Under the pieces are notes generated by a model. That model was not told where the DNA came from. It saw nothing but the letters and a program-made list of their open reading frames with translations, and ran no database searches. Source: Planococcus salinarum (GTDB taxonomy: Bacteria > Bacillota > Bacilli > Bacillales_A > Planococcaceae). From it: a DNA stretch of 64,000 nt. This document shows positions 24,272-32,272 of this stretch, in pieces; the first letter of the stretch is position 1; the number at the start of each line of letters is the position of its first letter. Location: the NCBI RefSeq assembly GCF_007004625.1, contig NZ_VIFV01000009.1:1-64000 (forward strand), in the 5' to 3' direction. Both the position numbers and the translations under genes were made by a program.

Positions 24272-25270
24272 ATGCCACTGCAAATCGTACGCCACGATAT
24301 CACGGAAATTAAAACCGACGCAATCGTCAATGCGGCAAATTCCAGCCTGAAAATGGGCGGGGGTGTCTGCGGTGCGATATTCAATGCCGCAGGACCTCGA
24401 GAATTGCAGCAGGCATGCGACCGCATCGGCCACTGTGCTGTGGGAGAAGCGGTGCATACGGATGCTTTTGGTCTGGACGCCAAGTTCATCATTCACACCG
24501 TTGGACCCGTCTGGGAAGGCGGATTCAATAACGAAGAAGACTTGCTGCGGAACTGTTACCGCAATTCACTGGAACTTGCCCATGAGCTCGGCTGTGAATC
24601 GATCGCGTTTCCGCTCATCTCCACCGGAATCTTCGGCTACCCGAAAGAACCCGCTCTGCGGATTGCCATTTCCGAAATCGAAGCCTTTCTGTTAAAGCGT
24701 GAAATGCAGGTCTATCTGGTGGTATTCGACCGGCAATCTTTCGGAATCAGTGAAAAACTCTTCCAATCGATTGAAGCTTTTATTGACGAAAATGAAGTAA
24801 GGACGCTTGAGAAAAAGGATACGCGTTACCGGAAGAAAATCGATACAGATACCATTGTTGATGTTCAGGAACAGGAAATTCGACTGGAATCCCAACTGGA
24901 AATCAGTCTGGAGGATATTCTTGAAGGCGTGGACGAATCATTTTCAGAGCGCCTGCTCCGTTTCATTGACGAAAAAGGCATGACGGATACTGAAACGTAT
25001 AAGAAGGCGAATATCGACAGGAAGCTTTTTTCCAAGATCCGCAATTCCCCTGGCTACACGCCCTTGAAAAAGACGATTGTTGCGTTTGCCGTGGCACTCC
25101 AACTGGATCTTTACGAGACCGAAGAGCTGCTTGGAACAGCGGGCTACCGATTGTCACGCAGCCATAAATTCGATCTGATTATTCTCTATTTCATTGAGCG
25201 GAAGAATTACAATATCCACGAGATCAATGAGGCATTGTTCGCGTTTGATCAAATGCTGCTTGGTGCTTGA
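24272..25270 (+). CDS. Macro-domain protein with C-terminal helix-turn-helix-like domain
   Basis: Residues 1-165 form a macro domain, which binds ADP-ribose and often removes ADP-ribose or acetyl groups. Motifs are N-A-A-N-S-S-L near residue 20, G-G-G-V-C-G-A-I-F near residue 30 and S-T-G-I-F-G-Y-P near residue 115, as in YmdB-like deacetylases. After a charged linker, residues 225-330 form an all-helical domain (Y-K-K-A-N-I-D-R-K-L-F-S-K-I-R, then L-K-K-T-I-V-A-F-A-V-A-L-Q-L) resembling XRE-type HTH domains. The fusion suggests ADP-ribose-linked regulation or a stress/defence role, which is inference. GAAAGGGGAC precedes the ATG; repeat copy D abuts the gene. Confidence 0.8.
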   Translation: MPLQIVRHDITEIKTDAIVNAANSSLKMGGGVCGAIFNAAGPRELQQACDRIGHCAVGEAVHTDAFGLDAKFIIHTVGPVWEGGFNNEEDLLRNCYRNSLELAHELGCESIAFPLISTGIFGYPKEPALRIAISEIEAFLLKREMQVYLVVFDRQSFGISEKLFQSIEAFIDENEVRTLEKKDTRYRKKIDTDTIVDVQEQEIRLESQLEISLEDILEGVDESFSERLLRFIDEKGMTDTETYKKANIDRKLFSKIRNSPGYTPLKKTIVAFAVALQLDLYETEELLGTAGYRLSRSHKFDLIILYFIERKNYNIHEINEALFAFDQMLLGA

Positions 25271-25386
25271 AAATAAATTATTGAAGTGAGTATCATTTTA
25301 AGGAATAAATTGCTGTTGATTTGGAGGATTTGCTGGATTTTAATATTTGGTGATATCAACATTATGTAAATAAAACTTTAAATATG

Positions 25387-25420
25387 AAGCGGCCGAAGAA
25401 ATATCTTCAGCCGCTTTTTT
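25387..25420 (+). terminator. Terminator after the macro-domain gene
   Basis: AAGCGGCCGAAGA / TCTTCAGCCGCTT with one mismatch, then TTTTT. The remaining sequence between 25271 and 25582 is AT-rich without further features. Confidence 0.85.
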
Positions 25421-25582
25421 AATTTCGTTTTTAATTGATGGTTGACAAAAATTAGAATTATTAGAATAATTAAAATAATGCATTTTGAAAAAAAATCCAT
25501 TCAAAAGGGGGATGTTCATCAGACAGGGAAGGCCAAATGAACTAAAAAGCAGCAATGACAGCACTTGCAGAAGGAGGTTTAT

Positions 25583-25768
25583 ATGATTTGGGTTATAGCT
25601 TTCGGACTGGTGACAGTTGCATCAGTGATATTGGGGTTGAGAAAGAAAAAAGCGATTTACTTGCTCGTGCCTTTGGCTTCCATCTTTGCATTCATTTTAG
25701 TGAAAATCATCATGGTGCCTCTTCCTTTCACAGACACGGTCCGTTTCATTTTTAGTTTGAGTGGATGA
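25583..25768 (+). CDS. Small two-helix membrane protein, unknown function
   Basis: The 61-residue product MIWVIAFGLVTVASVILGLR... has two hydrophobic segments (about residues 2-19 and 25-43) separated by basic R-K-K-K. The start is set by GAAGGAGG seven bases before the ATG. I do not recognise it. It is flanked by the macro-gene terminator and by repeat copy E, and appears to be transcribed alone. Confidence 0.55.
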   Translation: MIWVIAFGLVTVASVILGLRKKKAIYLLVPLASIFAFILVKIIMVPLPFTDTVRFIFSLSG

Positions 25769-25795
25769 GCAAAATTTAATTTTTCCGGTCTGTAT

Positions 25796-26254
25796 AAGTT
25801 GAACTAAAGAATTCACTTTCCATACCGCTTCGGCGCTATGGACAAGGTCCAGGATTATGCTCCTGCGCAAGCTCGTCGCAAAGGAGGTGCCATCTTCGTA
25901 TGGCACACCTTGGCTCCCGCAATAAGCCGAGAAGAGCACTCGTCTTTTACTTCGTCGGCATTCGCCTGCTCCTAAGCCGCGCCGGCGCTGAGAGAACTCT
26001 CTAGAGATATGGAGCAAAACAGCGTAGACTCCTGCGGGAGCAGAAACGGAGTTGGCTTTCCAACTTCGTTTCGACGAAGTGGCGAGATCCACTCGGGCGA
26101 ATAGCCAAGTGTTGGCCGAAGGTAGTTCGGCCGACGCTTTGCGACGAAGCTAGCGAAGCGATGCAGGAGCACGGGTTTTAGTTAGCTCGACGCAAGACCG
26201 CGGCAAGCTTAGCTGTTTTGCGGAATATCAGCTACTATAGTTTATTAGTTCAAC
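25796..26254 (-). repeat. Dispersed GATAT-core repeat, copy E (longest, 459 bp)
   Basis: The plus-strand ends are AAGTTGAACTAAAG and ATTAGTTCAACAT, a clear inverted pair of about 10 bp. The core is 26006-26229. It shares with copies B and D the GAGTGCTCTTCTCGGC block, GCGCCGGCGC and CGAGTGGATCTCGCC, and shares with copy D a block GGAGGTGCCATCTTCGT at about 25880. It ends some 40 nt upstream of the DUF4212 gene, forming its 5' region. Confidence 0.82.
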
Positions 26255-26296
26255 ATATATAATTTGGATCTTATCAAAAATAATGAGGTGAAGAAT

Positions 26297-26569
26297 TTGA
26301 GGAAGATAGATAAAAAAGAAGCAGATGCTTATTATCGCATTCGTACTACTTTAATTATTATTTATTTGGCAATTGGATTTGTCGTCTCTTTTGGTGTCGT
26401 GTTTTTCGCGGAGGAGTTGTCAGGTTTTAGCGTCAACGGATTTCCTTTCCATTATTTCATGGGTGCTCAAGGAGCGATTCTTACTTTCATCATTCTATTG
26501 TTCATCAATGCTATTGTAAGTGATCGAATTGATAAAAAGTTTGGCCTTGACCAGGTTAAAAAGAAATAA
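26297..26569 (+). CDS. DUF4212 small subunit of a sodium/solute symporter
   Basis: The 90-residue protein has two membrane helices (about residues 14-36 and 51-73), a short hydrophilic start with A-D-A-Y-Y-R-I-R-T-T, and a charged end. This is the DUF4212 pattern, which regularly accompanies acetate-type sodium/solute symporters of the VC_2705 subfamily, and such a gene follows 94 nt later. The start is taken as TTG 26297 with GAGGTG six bases upstream; another TTG 11 codons earlier has no ribosome site. Repeat copy E replaces the distal upstream region. Confidence 0.8.
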   Translation: MRKIDKKEADAYYRIRTTLIIIYLAIGFVVSFGVVFFAEELSGFSVNGFPFHYFMGAQGAILTFIILLFINAIVSDRIDKKFGLDQVKKK

Positions 26570-26663
26570 CAACCGGTTTCACATAAACAATACAGCATTC
26601 TAAAAAAGGGAGCATCCAAAAAATTGAAGATCTTGGATGTACTTTTAAAAAGGGGGAGAACTG

Positions 26664-28328
26664 GTGGATGCACAATTTATAGTATCACTGAGCCTGATTT
26701 TAGGGACTTTTGGTTTGTATATTGGGATAGCCTTTTACAATATGGCACGGGTGACTTCCGATTTCTATGTGGCAGGACGGAATGTACCGGCAGTCTTTAA
26801 CGGAATGGCGATAGGCGCCGACTGGATGAGTGCCGCTTCTTTTATCGGTCTGGCGGGAACGGTCATGCTTTTAGGCTACGACGGCCTTGCTTATATTATG
26901 GGATGGACGGGCGGTTATCTTCTATTAACCTTCTTATTGGCTCCGCAGCTTAGAAAGTCCGGACGTTATACGGTTCCCGAATTCATCGGAGACCGTTATA
27001 ACAGCGGCACAGCACGCTTAATAGCCGCTGTTGCAACAATCATCATCAGCTTTACATATTCAATCGGACAACTTTCAGGATCAGGAGTTGTGATTGGCCG
27101 TCTGCTGGAAGTTGATACGGCCATCGGAACTATGATTGGTGTGGCTCTAATCGCCTTTTACTCTGCGGTCGGGGGGATGAAAGGGATTACCTGGACACAA
27201 GTTGCTCAATATATCGTGTTGATCACAGCTTATCTTATACCGGTCATCTTTATGTCACTTCAATTGACCAATAATCCGTTGCCATGGCTTTCTTACGGCC
27301 AGATCGTCAGCGAACTGCAAGTATTGGATGCTCAGCTTGGCATATCGGAATACGTAGTACCATTTACAGAGGCGACGAGATGGCAGTTTCTGGCTCTGAT
27401 GTTTACGCTGATGGCGGGCACAGCTGGCCTGCCACACGTCATCGTTCGTTTTTACACGGTTCCGACAATGAAAGCGGCTCGCTGGAGCGGGGCTTGGGCA
27501 TTGCTTTTCATCGGCTTGCTTTATTTGTCAGCACCTGCTTACGCGGCGTTTTCGCGTTTTATCTTAATGACTCAAGTAGCAGGTTCATCAATTGCTGATT
27601 TACCTGCCTGGACAACTTCGTGGGTCAATACCGGATCGCTTTCGCTGGCAGATGATAATGGCGATGGCATTTTACAATGGGAGGAACTCGTGATCAGCAA
27701 TGATATCGTGGTCATGGCAACTCCGGAAATCGCCAATCTTGGTGTGTTCGTCATCGGTTTAATGGCAGCAGGGGCAATGGCCGCTGCACTTTCAACAGCC
27801 GGCGGATTAATGATCGCGATTTCTGCAGCGCTGTCCCAGGATATTTACTACCGTTCCATCAACCCGCATGCGACCGAAAGAAAACGGTTATTGGTTGGCC
27901 GCTGGTCGATCATCATTGCAACCGTGTCAGCAGGGATTGTGGCATTGGATCCGCCGGGAGCTATTACGCAAATTGTTGCGTGGGCCTTTGCACTGGCGTC
28001 AGGCACTTTCTTCCCGGCCCTTATTTTAGGCGTTTGGTGGAAACGGGCAAATGGACCGGGTGTTATTGCAGGGATGGTCACCGGTCTGGTGGTGACGCTC
28101 GGTTACATTTTTGCTTCCAGATTTGCAGGTTTGAGTATCCTGGGAATCATCGATACGGGTGCTGGAGTGTTTGGAGCAACGGCGGCAATCATTGCGATTA
28201 TTGTTGTTTCACTGATCACAAAAGCGCCTTCGCAGGAAACTCAGGATGGAGTAATGGATCTCCGTTATCCGGAAGGGATGTATTACAAAAACGGTGAGGT
28301 CTGGATAGATGATTCGAAAAAAGAGTAA
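26664..28328 (+). CDS. Sodium:solute symporter, VC_2705 subfamily (acetate permease-like)
   Basis: The 554-residue protein has about 13 transmembrane segments and features of the SSS family. F-Y-V-A-G-R-N-V-P is near residue 34 and G-A-D-W-M-S-A-A-S-F-I-G near residue 51. An insert (D-D-N-G-D-G-I-L-Q-W-E-E-L) that looks like an EF-hand-type loop occurs near residue 330, as in other VC_2705 members. Uptake of acetate or another short monocarboxylate with sodium is likely but not proven. A GTG start with AAGGGGGAG upstream is used. It forms an operon with the DUF4212 subunit gene. Confidence 0.9.
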   Translation: MDAQFIVSLSLILGTFGLYIGIAFYNMARVTSDFYVAGRNVPAVFNGMAIGADWMSAASFIGLAGTVMLLGYDGLAYIMGWTGGYLLLTFLLAPQLRKSGRYTVPEFIGDRYNSGTARLIAAVATIIISFTYSIGQLSGSGVVIGRLLEVDTAIGTMIGVALIAFYSAVGGMKGITWTQVAQYIVLITAYLIPVIFMSLQLTNNPLPWLSYGQIVSELQVLDAQLGISEYVVPFTEATRWQFLALMFTLMAGTAGLPHVIVRFYTVPTMKAARWSGAWALLFIGLLYLSAPAYAAFSRFILMTQVAGSSIADLPAWTTSWVNTGSLSLADDNGDGILQWEELVISNDIVVMATPEIANLGVFVIGLMAAGAMAAALSTAGGLMIAISAALSQDIYYRSINPHATERKRLLVGRWSIIIATVSAGIVALDPPGAITQIVAWAFALASGTFFPALILGVWWKRANGPGVIAGMVTGLVVTLGYIFASRFAGLSILGIIDTGAGVFGATAAIIAIIVVSLITKAPSQETQDGVMDLRYPEGMYYKNGEVWIDDSKKE

Positions 28329-28406
28329 AGACACAGTGGAATTCTCTATGGTTGACTGAAAAAATCCAGGGGATCACTTGTTTCACAGTTTACAGAAGAA
28401 ATATAG

Positions 28407-28453
28407 AAGGAAACATAGACGGGTGGTTTCACCTGGTTTATGTTTCCTTTTTA
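28407..28453 (+). terminator. Terminator after the symporter gene
   Basis: AAGGAAACATAGAC / GTTTATGTTTCCTT stem, then TTT. The gap from 28329 to 28713 otherwise holds the promoter described next. Confidence 0.85.
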
Positions 28454-28588
28454 GATGCTGTAAATATGGAGATTCCTGAAGAGTAAGAGGGGGATGAGTG
28501 TAATGCGAAGTCCAGATAAGTTTTTTATTGCGGAAAAACAGGTTTACAATAGCCCTTCAAAAAAAATTCGGAATTATAAAATTAATAA

Positions 28589-28617
28589 TTGCAAACATAC
28601 GTTCCCGTTGTTATAAT
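28589..28617 (+). promoter_or_regulatory. Sigma-A promoter overlapping a LexA (SOS) box
   Basis: TTGCAA (28589-28594) and TATAAT (28612-28617) are separated by exactly 17 bp. CAAACATACGTTCC at 28591-28604 matches 13 of 14 positions of the Bacillus LexA/DinR box CGAACRNRYGTTYC. The box covers the -35 and spacer, where LexA binding would block transcription of the DUF1643 gene. Confidence 0.65.
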
Positions 28618-28713
28618 GAAAGCACTTAAAGATAGCTTGACGGATCTCTTTGCCGGTCATTCCGACGATGCCTCAACAGAAATGAACTATAAAATTGTTG
28701 AAGGAGGAATTGT

Positions 28714-29385
28714 ATGTTTCAATCAGCAAAGGTCCTGGAAGAAATTTTCTCTGTAGAAGCCGCTTTCTACAAATTGAGAACAGGCGAACGGACGCATCTC
28801 TGCCGCAGCCTGGCTGCCATCCGCCGGAGGGGAACTCACGGAGATGGAGTTGACGCGCTTTTTGTGCTGCTGAATCCCGGGAAATGCCTTCCGGTGGACG
28901 GGGAAGATTCCATTCCCATGTTAACCGGAGAAGCAGACAAGTTGCCGCTATTAGCAGCTGCACCTGATAACACGATGCTTCAGCTGATGCGGTTGATGGA
29001 GCGGATGAATTGGAATGGGATAGAGGTCATCAATCTGACGGATATCAGAACAGGGAAATTTGCTGACTATCATGAAGGCCAGAAGTACATGGAGCGATAT
29101 TGGGACAGCCGCCACACGATTTTTTCGATCGATCGCTATCCCGAACTTTTGGATATTGTGGAAAGAGCGGATTCGGTTATCGCCGGGTGGGGGACTAAGG
29201 CGGCGATCAGAAATGCTGCTGAAGAAGCCCATATCATTCTATCGGAATTGGCACCGGTGAATGGTGTGGCTTATGAAAACCACCCGCTGTATTATCACCC
29301 GTTTCCCTGGCTCCAGACAAAATGCATCAAATGGCTGGACCATATGGAAAAGGCGTTGAAAAGATCGGAGCAAGTGGCTGAGTAA
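28714..29385 (+). CDS. DUF1643 family protein, probably SOS-regulated
   Basis: The 223-residue soluble protein carries the family's F-V-L-L-N-P-G-K-C segment near residue 50, V-I-N-L-T-D-I-R near residue 107, V-I-A-G-W-G-T-K near residue 157 and a C-terminal Y-Y-H-P-F-P region. DUF1643 proteins have no settled function and often occur near mobile or defence genes. The N-terminal 45 residues (F-S-V-E-A-A-F-Y-K-L-R) are typical of Bacillales members. AAGGAGG precedes the ATG. The LexA-like box in the promoter suggests induction by DNA damage (inference). Confidence 0.75.
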   Translation: MFQSAKVLEEIFSVEAAFYKLRTGERTHLCRSLAAIRRRGTHGDGVDALFVLLNPGKCLPVDGEDSIPMLTGEADKLPLLAAAPDNTMLQLMRLMERMNWNGIEVINLTDIRTGKFADYHEGQKYMERYWDSRHTIFSIDRYPELLDIVERADSVIAGWGTKAAIRNAAEEAHIILSELAPVNGVAYENHPLYYHPFPWLQTKCIKWLDHMEKALKRSEQVAE

Positions 29386-29517
29386 TAGACGCCAATTACG
29401 GGGAATATGAGCTTAAGAAATTCGAGTTTCTTCTATTATAAAAAGATAATCAGAAACATAACTCGCCAATACAGAAAAAGTATAGAAAATCATCCGCCGA
29501 AGAACGCTTCGGACGAC

Positions 29518-29558
29518 AAAAAGCCATCCGGAAATCAATTGATTTCCGGATGGCTTTT
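29518..29558. terminator. Bidirectional terminator between DUF1643 and GerW-like genes
   Basis: Long perfect stem AAAAAGCCATCCGGAAATC / GATTTCCGGATGGCTTTT between convergent genes. Confidence 0.9.
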
Positions 29559-29585
29559 GGCATTTCCAATAACGGTGAATGTACT

Positions 29586-30215
29586 TTAATCGCTGTGTCC
29601 CATGCCTTTCATCTTCCTGCCTTGCCCTTTGTCTTTGCAGCGATTGCCACCCCGCATGCCGCGCCTTTTTTGATGATCCATACGGCGGTTTTGCTTTTCC
29701 TGGCTTCGCACCATCAAAAATATTAGCCCGGTCATCATGAGCGGGAGAAGGACAATGAGTTCAAATGGCACAATTGGGCGGTAAACGGTTTTTTCGGCTG
29801 TGACATCGTAAATGCCCACTGGCTTGATGAGGAAAGAGCCGCCAGCCCCTTCGCCTTGGCCTCCTTCAACTTCCTCGTAGCCGGGAGACGCCGGATCTTT
29901 GTCTTCATGTTCAAAACCGCTGCCGGAACCTGCACCGACACTGTATTTGACTTTGGCTACCGGAATGATGGTCCGGCCGTGCATCTCGACTGGATCACCG
30001 TAGATCAGCGAAACATCGCGGGCTTTCGAAAATTTTTCAAATATCGGCAGCACTGGAGAGGATTTGAGGGGTGTAACTTCTTTTTCATCCGTATTCTTCA
30101 CTCCTTTTAATTGGGTTGTATGACTGGCCGTGCAAAGCTCTTTTGCGCCTTGGCTGAAGTGGCTGGGATAACGTTGTTTCACCCCCTGAACTGATAGTAT
30201 ATACATTCGCTTCAT
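29586..30215 (-). CDS. GerW/YtfJ-like sporulation-family protein with C-terminal membrane anchor
   Basis: The core (about residues 55-140) has I-Y-G-D-P-V-E-M-H-G-R-T-I-I-P-V-A-K-V-K-Y and G-A-G-S-G-S-G, as in GerW/YtfJ proteins of spore formers. A single membrane helix lies near residues 160-180, and a Lys/Arg/Gly-rich tail (N-R-R-M-D-H-Q-K-R-R-G-M-R-G-G-N-R) follows. Family members often begin near the V-K-N-T-D-E-K-E segment, so the first 38 residues of this reading may not be translated: a GTG at 30101 is the alternative, but neither start has a convincing ribosome site. Its role here is unknown and it does not prove the organism sporulates. Confidence 0.65.
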   Translation of the reverse strand: MKRMYILSVQGVKQRYPSHFSQGAKELCTASHTTQLKGVKNTDEKEVTPLKSSPVLPIFEKFSKARDVSLIYGDPVEMHGRTIIPVAKVKYSVGAGSGSGFEHEDKDPASPGYEEVEGGQGEGAGGSFLIKPVGIYDVTAEKTVYRPIVPFELIVLLPLMMTGLIFLMVRSQEKQNRRMDHQKRRGMRGGNRCKDKGQGRKMKGMGHSD

Positions 30216-30310
30216 CCGGCGTTATCCCTCTATTTTATTTTGGGGATTGTTGAAATTCGCCTTCAAGCGCATACTAATACAAAAGAAGGATACAGAAAGA
30301 GGGAAGTTTC

Positions 30311-31633
30311 ATGGCTGGGAAAGAAGAAAAACACAATTCGGGGCAGGGGAATTCCGAATTGATGAGGCAATATACGGAGTCGCCGGAAATGCAGCAGCAA
30401 TTGTACCGGAAAACGCTGTGGGTTGTGGTCTTTTCGCAGATTTTGGGCGGGGCAGGACTAGCCGCAGGCGTTACAGTCGGCGCATTGCTGGCACAGGATA
30501 TGTTCGGAGACGCGAGCTTTGCCGGAATTCCAACTGCTCTTTTCACTCTGGGGTCTGCGGGCGGCGCATATCTAGTCGGTAAACTGTCCCAGAAATTCGG
30601 CAGGCGTCCGGGGCTCGCTGCAGGGTTTTTCATCGGCGGTGCAGGGGCTGTCGGCGTCATCTTGTCGGCGGTTGCGGACAATATCGTGATGCTCCTCATT
30701 TCACTCCTGTTTTACGGAGCGGGAACAGCGACCAATTTGCTGTCCCGCTATGCCGGTACGGATCTGGCAAGCTCGAAGCAGCGAGGAAAGGCGATCAGTA
30801 TCGCCATGGTTGCAACGACCTTTGGTGCGTTCGCCGGACCGAACCTTGTCGGCGTCATGGGCCGCTTCGCCGAGTCCATCAGCATTCCGGCGCTCGCGGG
30901 GCCATTCATCCTGGCTGCGGCAGCCTATTTTACAGCAGCTCTTGTATTGTTCTTATTCCTGCGACCGGATCCTTTGCTTGTGGCACAGGCGGTTGCAAAT
31001 AAAAAAGAGTTGGATGACAAGGTGCTGAATAAATCAGCTGCCGACATACCTGCAATCAACAGCCGGGGCGTGTTTCTTGGCGCAACGGTGATGGTCATCA
31101 CACAGATTGTCATGGTGGCGATCATGACAATGACGCCAGTTCATATGGGCAATCATGGACATAGCCTCAGCGCAGTGGGCATGGTCATCAGCATCCATAT
31201 CACGGCAATGTATTTGCCATCATTGCTGACCGGGGTATTGGTGGATAAAATCGGCCGGACTGCGATGGTCATCGCGGCAGGCGCTACACTTCTATCCGCA
31301 GGCACCGTTGCAGCATTAGCACCAGGCGGCTCGCTTCCTATGCTGGTACTCGCACTTGCTCTCCTTGGTCTGGGCTGGAATTTCGGCTTGATCAGCGGGA
31401 CGGCACTGATCGTCGATTCCACTTTGCCGGAGGCCAGGGCCAAAACACAAGGGACGGTCGATGTGCTTGTGGCGCTGTCCGGTGCGGCGGGCGGCATGCT
31501 GTCCGGGATGGTGGTCGCCGGCTACAGCTTTTCTACCTTGTCGTTCGGCGGCGGTTTCCTTGCGCTCCTGCTTATACCGGTTGTCGTCTGGTCGCTTGGT
31601 CACAGCAATGCGAAGACTGCTAGATCAAGCTGA
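30311..31633 (+). CDS. Major facilitator superfamily transporter
   Basis: The 440-residue product has a hydrophilic N-terminus of about 35 residues followed by 12 membrane segments. The MFS loop 2-3 motif appears as G-K-L-S-Q-K-F-G-R-R-P-G near residue 96, and the second-half equivalent as D-K-I-G-R-T-A near residue 312. Ala/Gly-rich helices suggest a drug or metabolite exporter, but the substrate cannot be assigned. AGAGGGAAG precedes the ATG. It is convergent with citrate synthase, and a mobile repeat element now separates the two. Confidence 0.88.
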   Translation: MAGKEEKHNSGQGNSELMRQYTESPEMQQQLYRKTLWVVVFSQILGGAGLAAGVTVGALLAQDMFGDASFAGIPTALFTLGSAGGAYLVGKLSQKFGRRPGLAAGFFIGGAGAVGVILSAVADNIVMLLISLLFYGAGTATNLLSRYAGTDLASSKQRGKAISIAMVATTFGAFAGPNLVGVMGRFAESISIPALAGPFILAAAAYFTAALVLFLFLRPDPLLVAQAVANKKELDDKVLNKSAADIPAINSRGVFLGATVMVITQIVMVAIMTMTPVHMGNHGHSLSAVGMVISIHITAMYLPSLLTGVLVDKIGRTAMVIAAGATLLSAGTVAALAPGGSLPMLVLALALLGLGWNFGLISGTALIVDSTLPEARAKTQGTVDVLVALSGAAGGMLSGMVVAGYSFSTLSFGGGFLALLLIPVVVWSLGHSNAKTARSS

Positions 31634-31663
31634 AATTGACAAATTGTTTCTTCGGGACAGATG

Positions 31664-31700
31664 AAAAAGGCGGTTCCTGTTTGTACAGGAACCGCCTTTT
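31664..31700 (+). terminator. Terminator of the MFS gene, left copy flanking element F
   Basis: AAAAAGGCGGTTCCTG / CAGGAACCGCCTTTT perfect stem. A near-identical hairpin lies at 32225-32260 on the other side of the element. Confidence 0.88.
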
Positions 31701-32224
31701 CAGGCTGTCGAGAAACCATCAACTTCTATAATCTTCTATAATCATTACGTTCTAGACGGATGCTTTCTTATGCGCAGTCAAGTGTTTTTCACATGTTTTA
31801 TCTCAAGAGTTGACAAAATAAGGCGATGGAACGGTTGCTTTCTGTTCCGGTGCGCGCTTTCCGCGGGCTCACGCCCAAGCCTCCTCAGTAGCTGCGCTCC
31901 CTGCGGGGTCTCAGGACTCGCTTTGCGACGAAGCAACGGAGCGATGCAGGAGCACCTCTTTGCCCTTCACCGCCTGACGCTTCATTTTTGTTCTATGTAG
32001 AATGAGAGTGTCTGCTTCTTGAGCTAGACTTAAAAGGATATTCTTTTATAGAAAGCGATTCGAGATATGGAGCAAAACAGCGCAGACGCCCAGGGGACCA
32101 AGCGAAGTGCTGAGATCCACTCGGGCGAAGTGCAACGAGACCGAGTTAGCTCAGCGCGAGCCCCCAGGCAAGCGAAGCTGTTTTGCGGAATATCGATTAC
32201 ATACTTTTCTTTCTCAACAAACTG
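31701..32224. mobile_element. Non-coding element F inserted at a terminator
   Basis: It is bounded by CAGGCTGTCGAGAAA (31701-31715) and TTTCTCAACAAACTG (32210-32224), imperfect inverted ends shared with the element at 55913-56220. Inside is a GATAT-core repeat (32064-32194, minus orientation). Around 31845-31965 is a GC-rich block (GCGCTTTCCGCGGGCTCACG, CTGCGGGGTCTCAGG) of the type dispersed in Bacillus genomes. It lies exactly between two versions of the same terminator hairpin. There is no transposase; it is probably non-autonomous. Confidence 0.65.
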
Positions 32225-32260
32225 AAAAGGCGATTCCTTTTTGTACAGGAATCGCCTTTA
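32225..32260 (-). terminator. Terminator of citrate synthase, right copy flanking element F
   Basis: AAAAGGCGATTCCT / AGGAATCGCCTTT stem. It differs from the left copy (31664-31700) by a few compensating base changes. Confidence 0.88.
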
Positions 32261-32272
32261 TTCTTCTTATCT

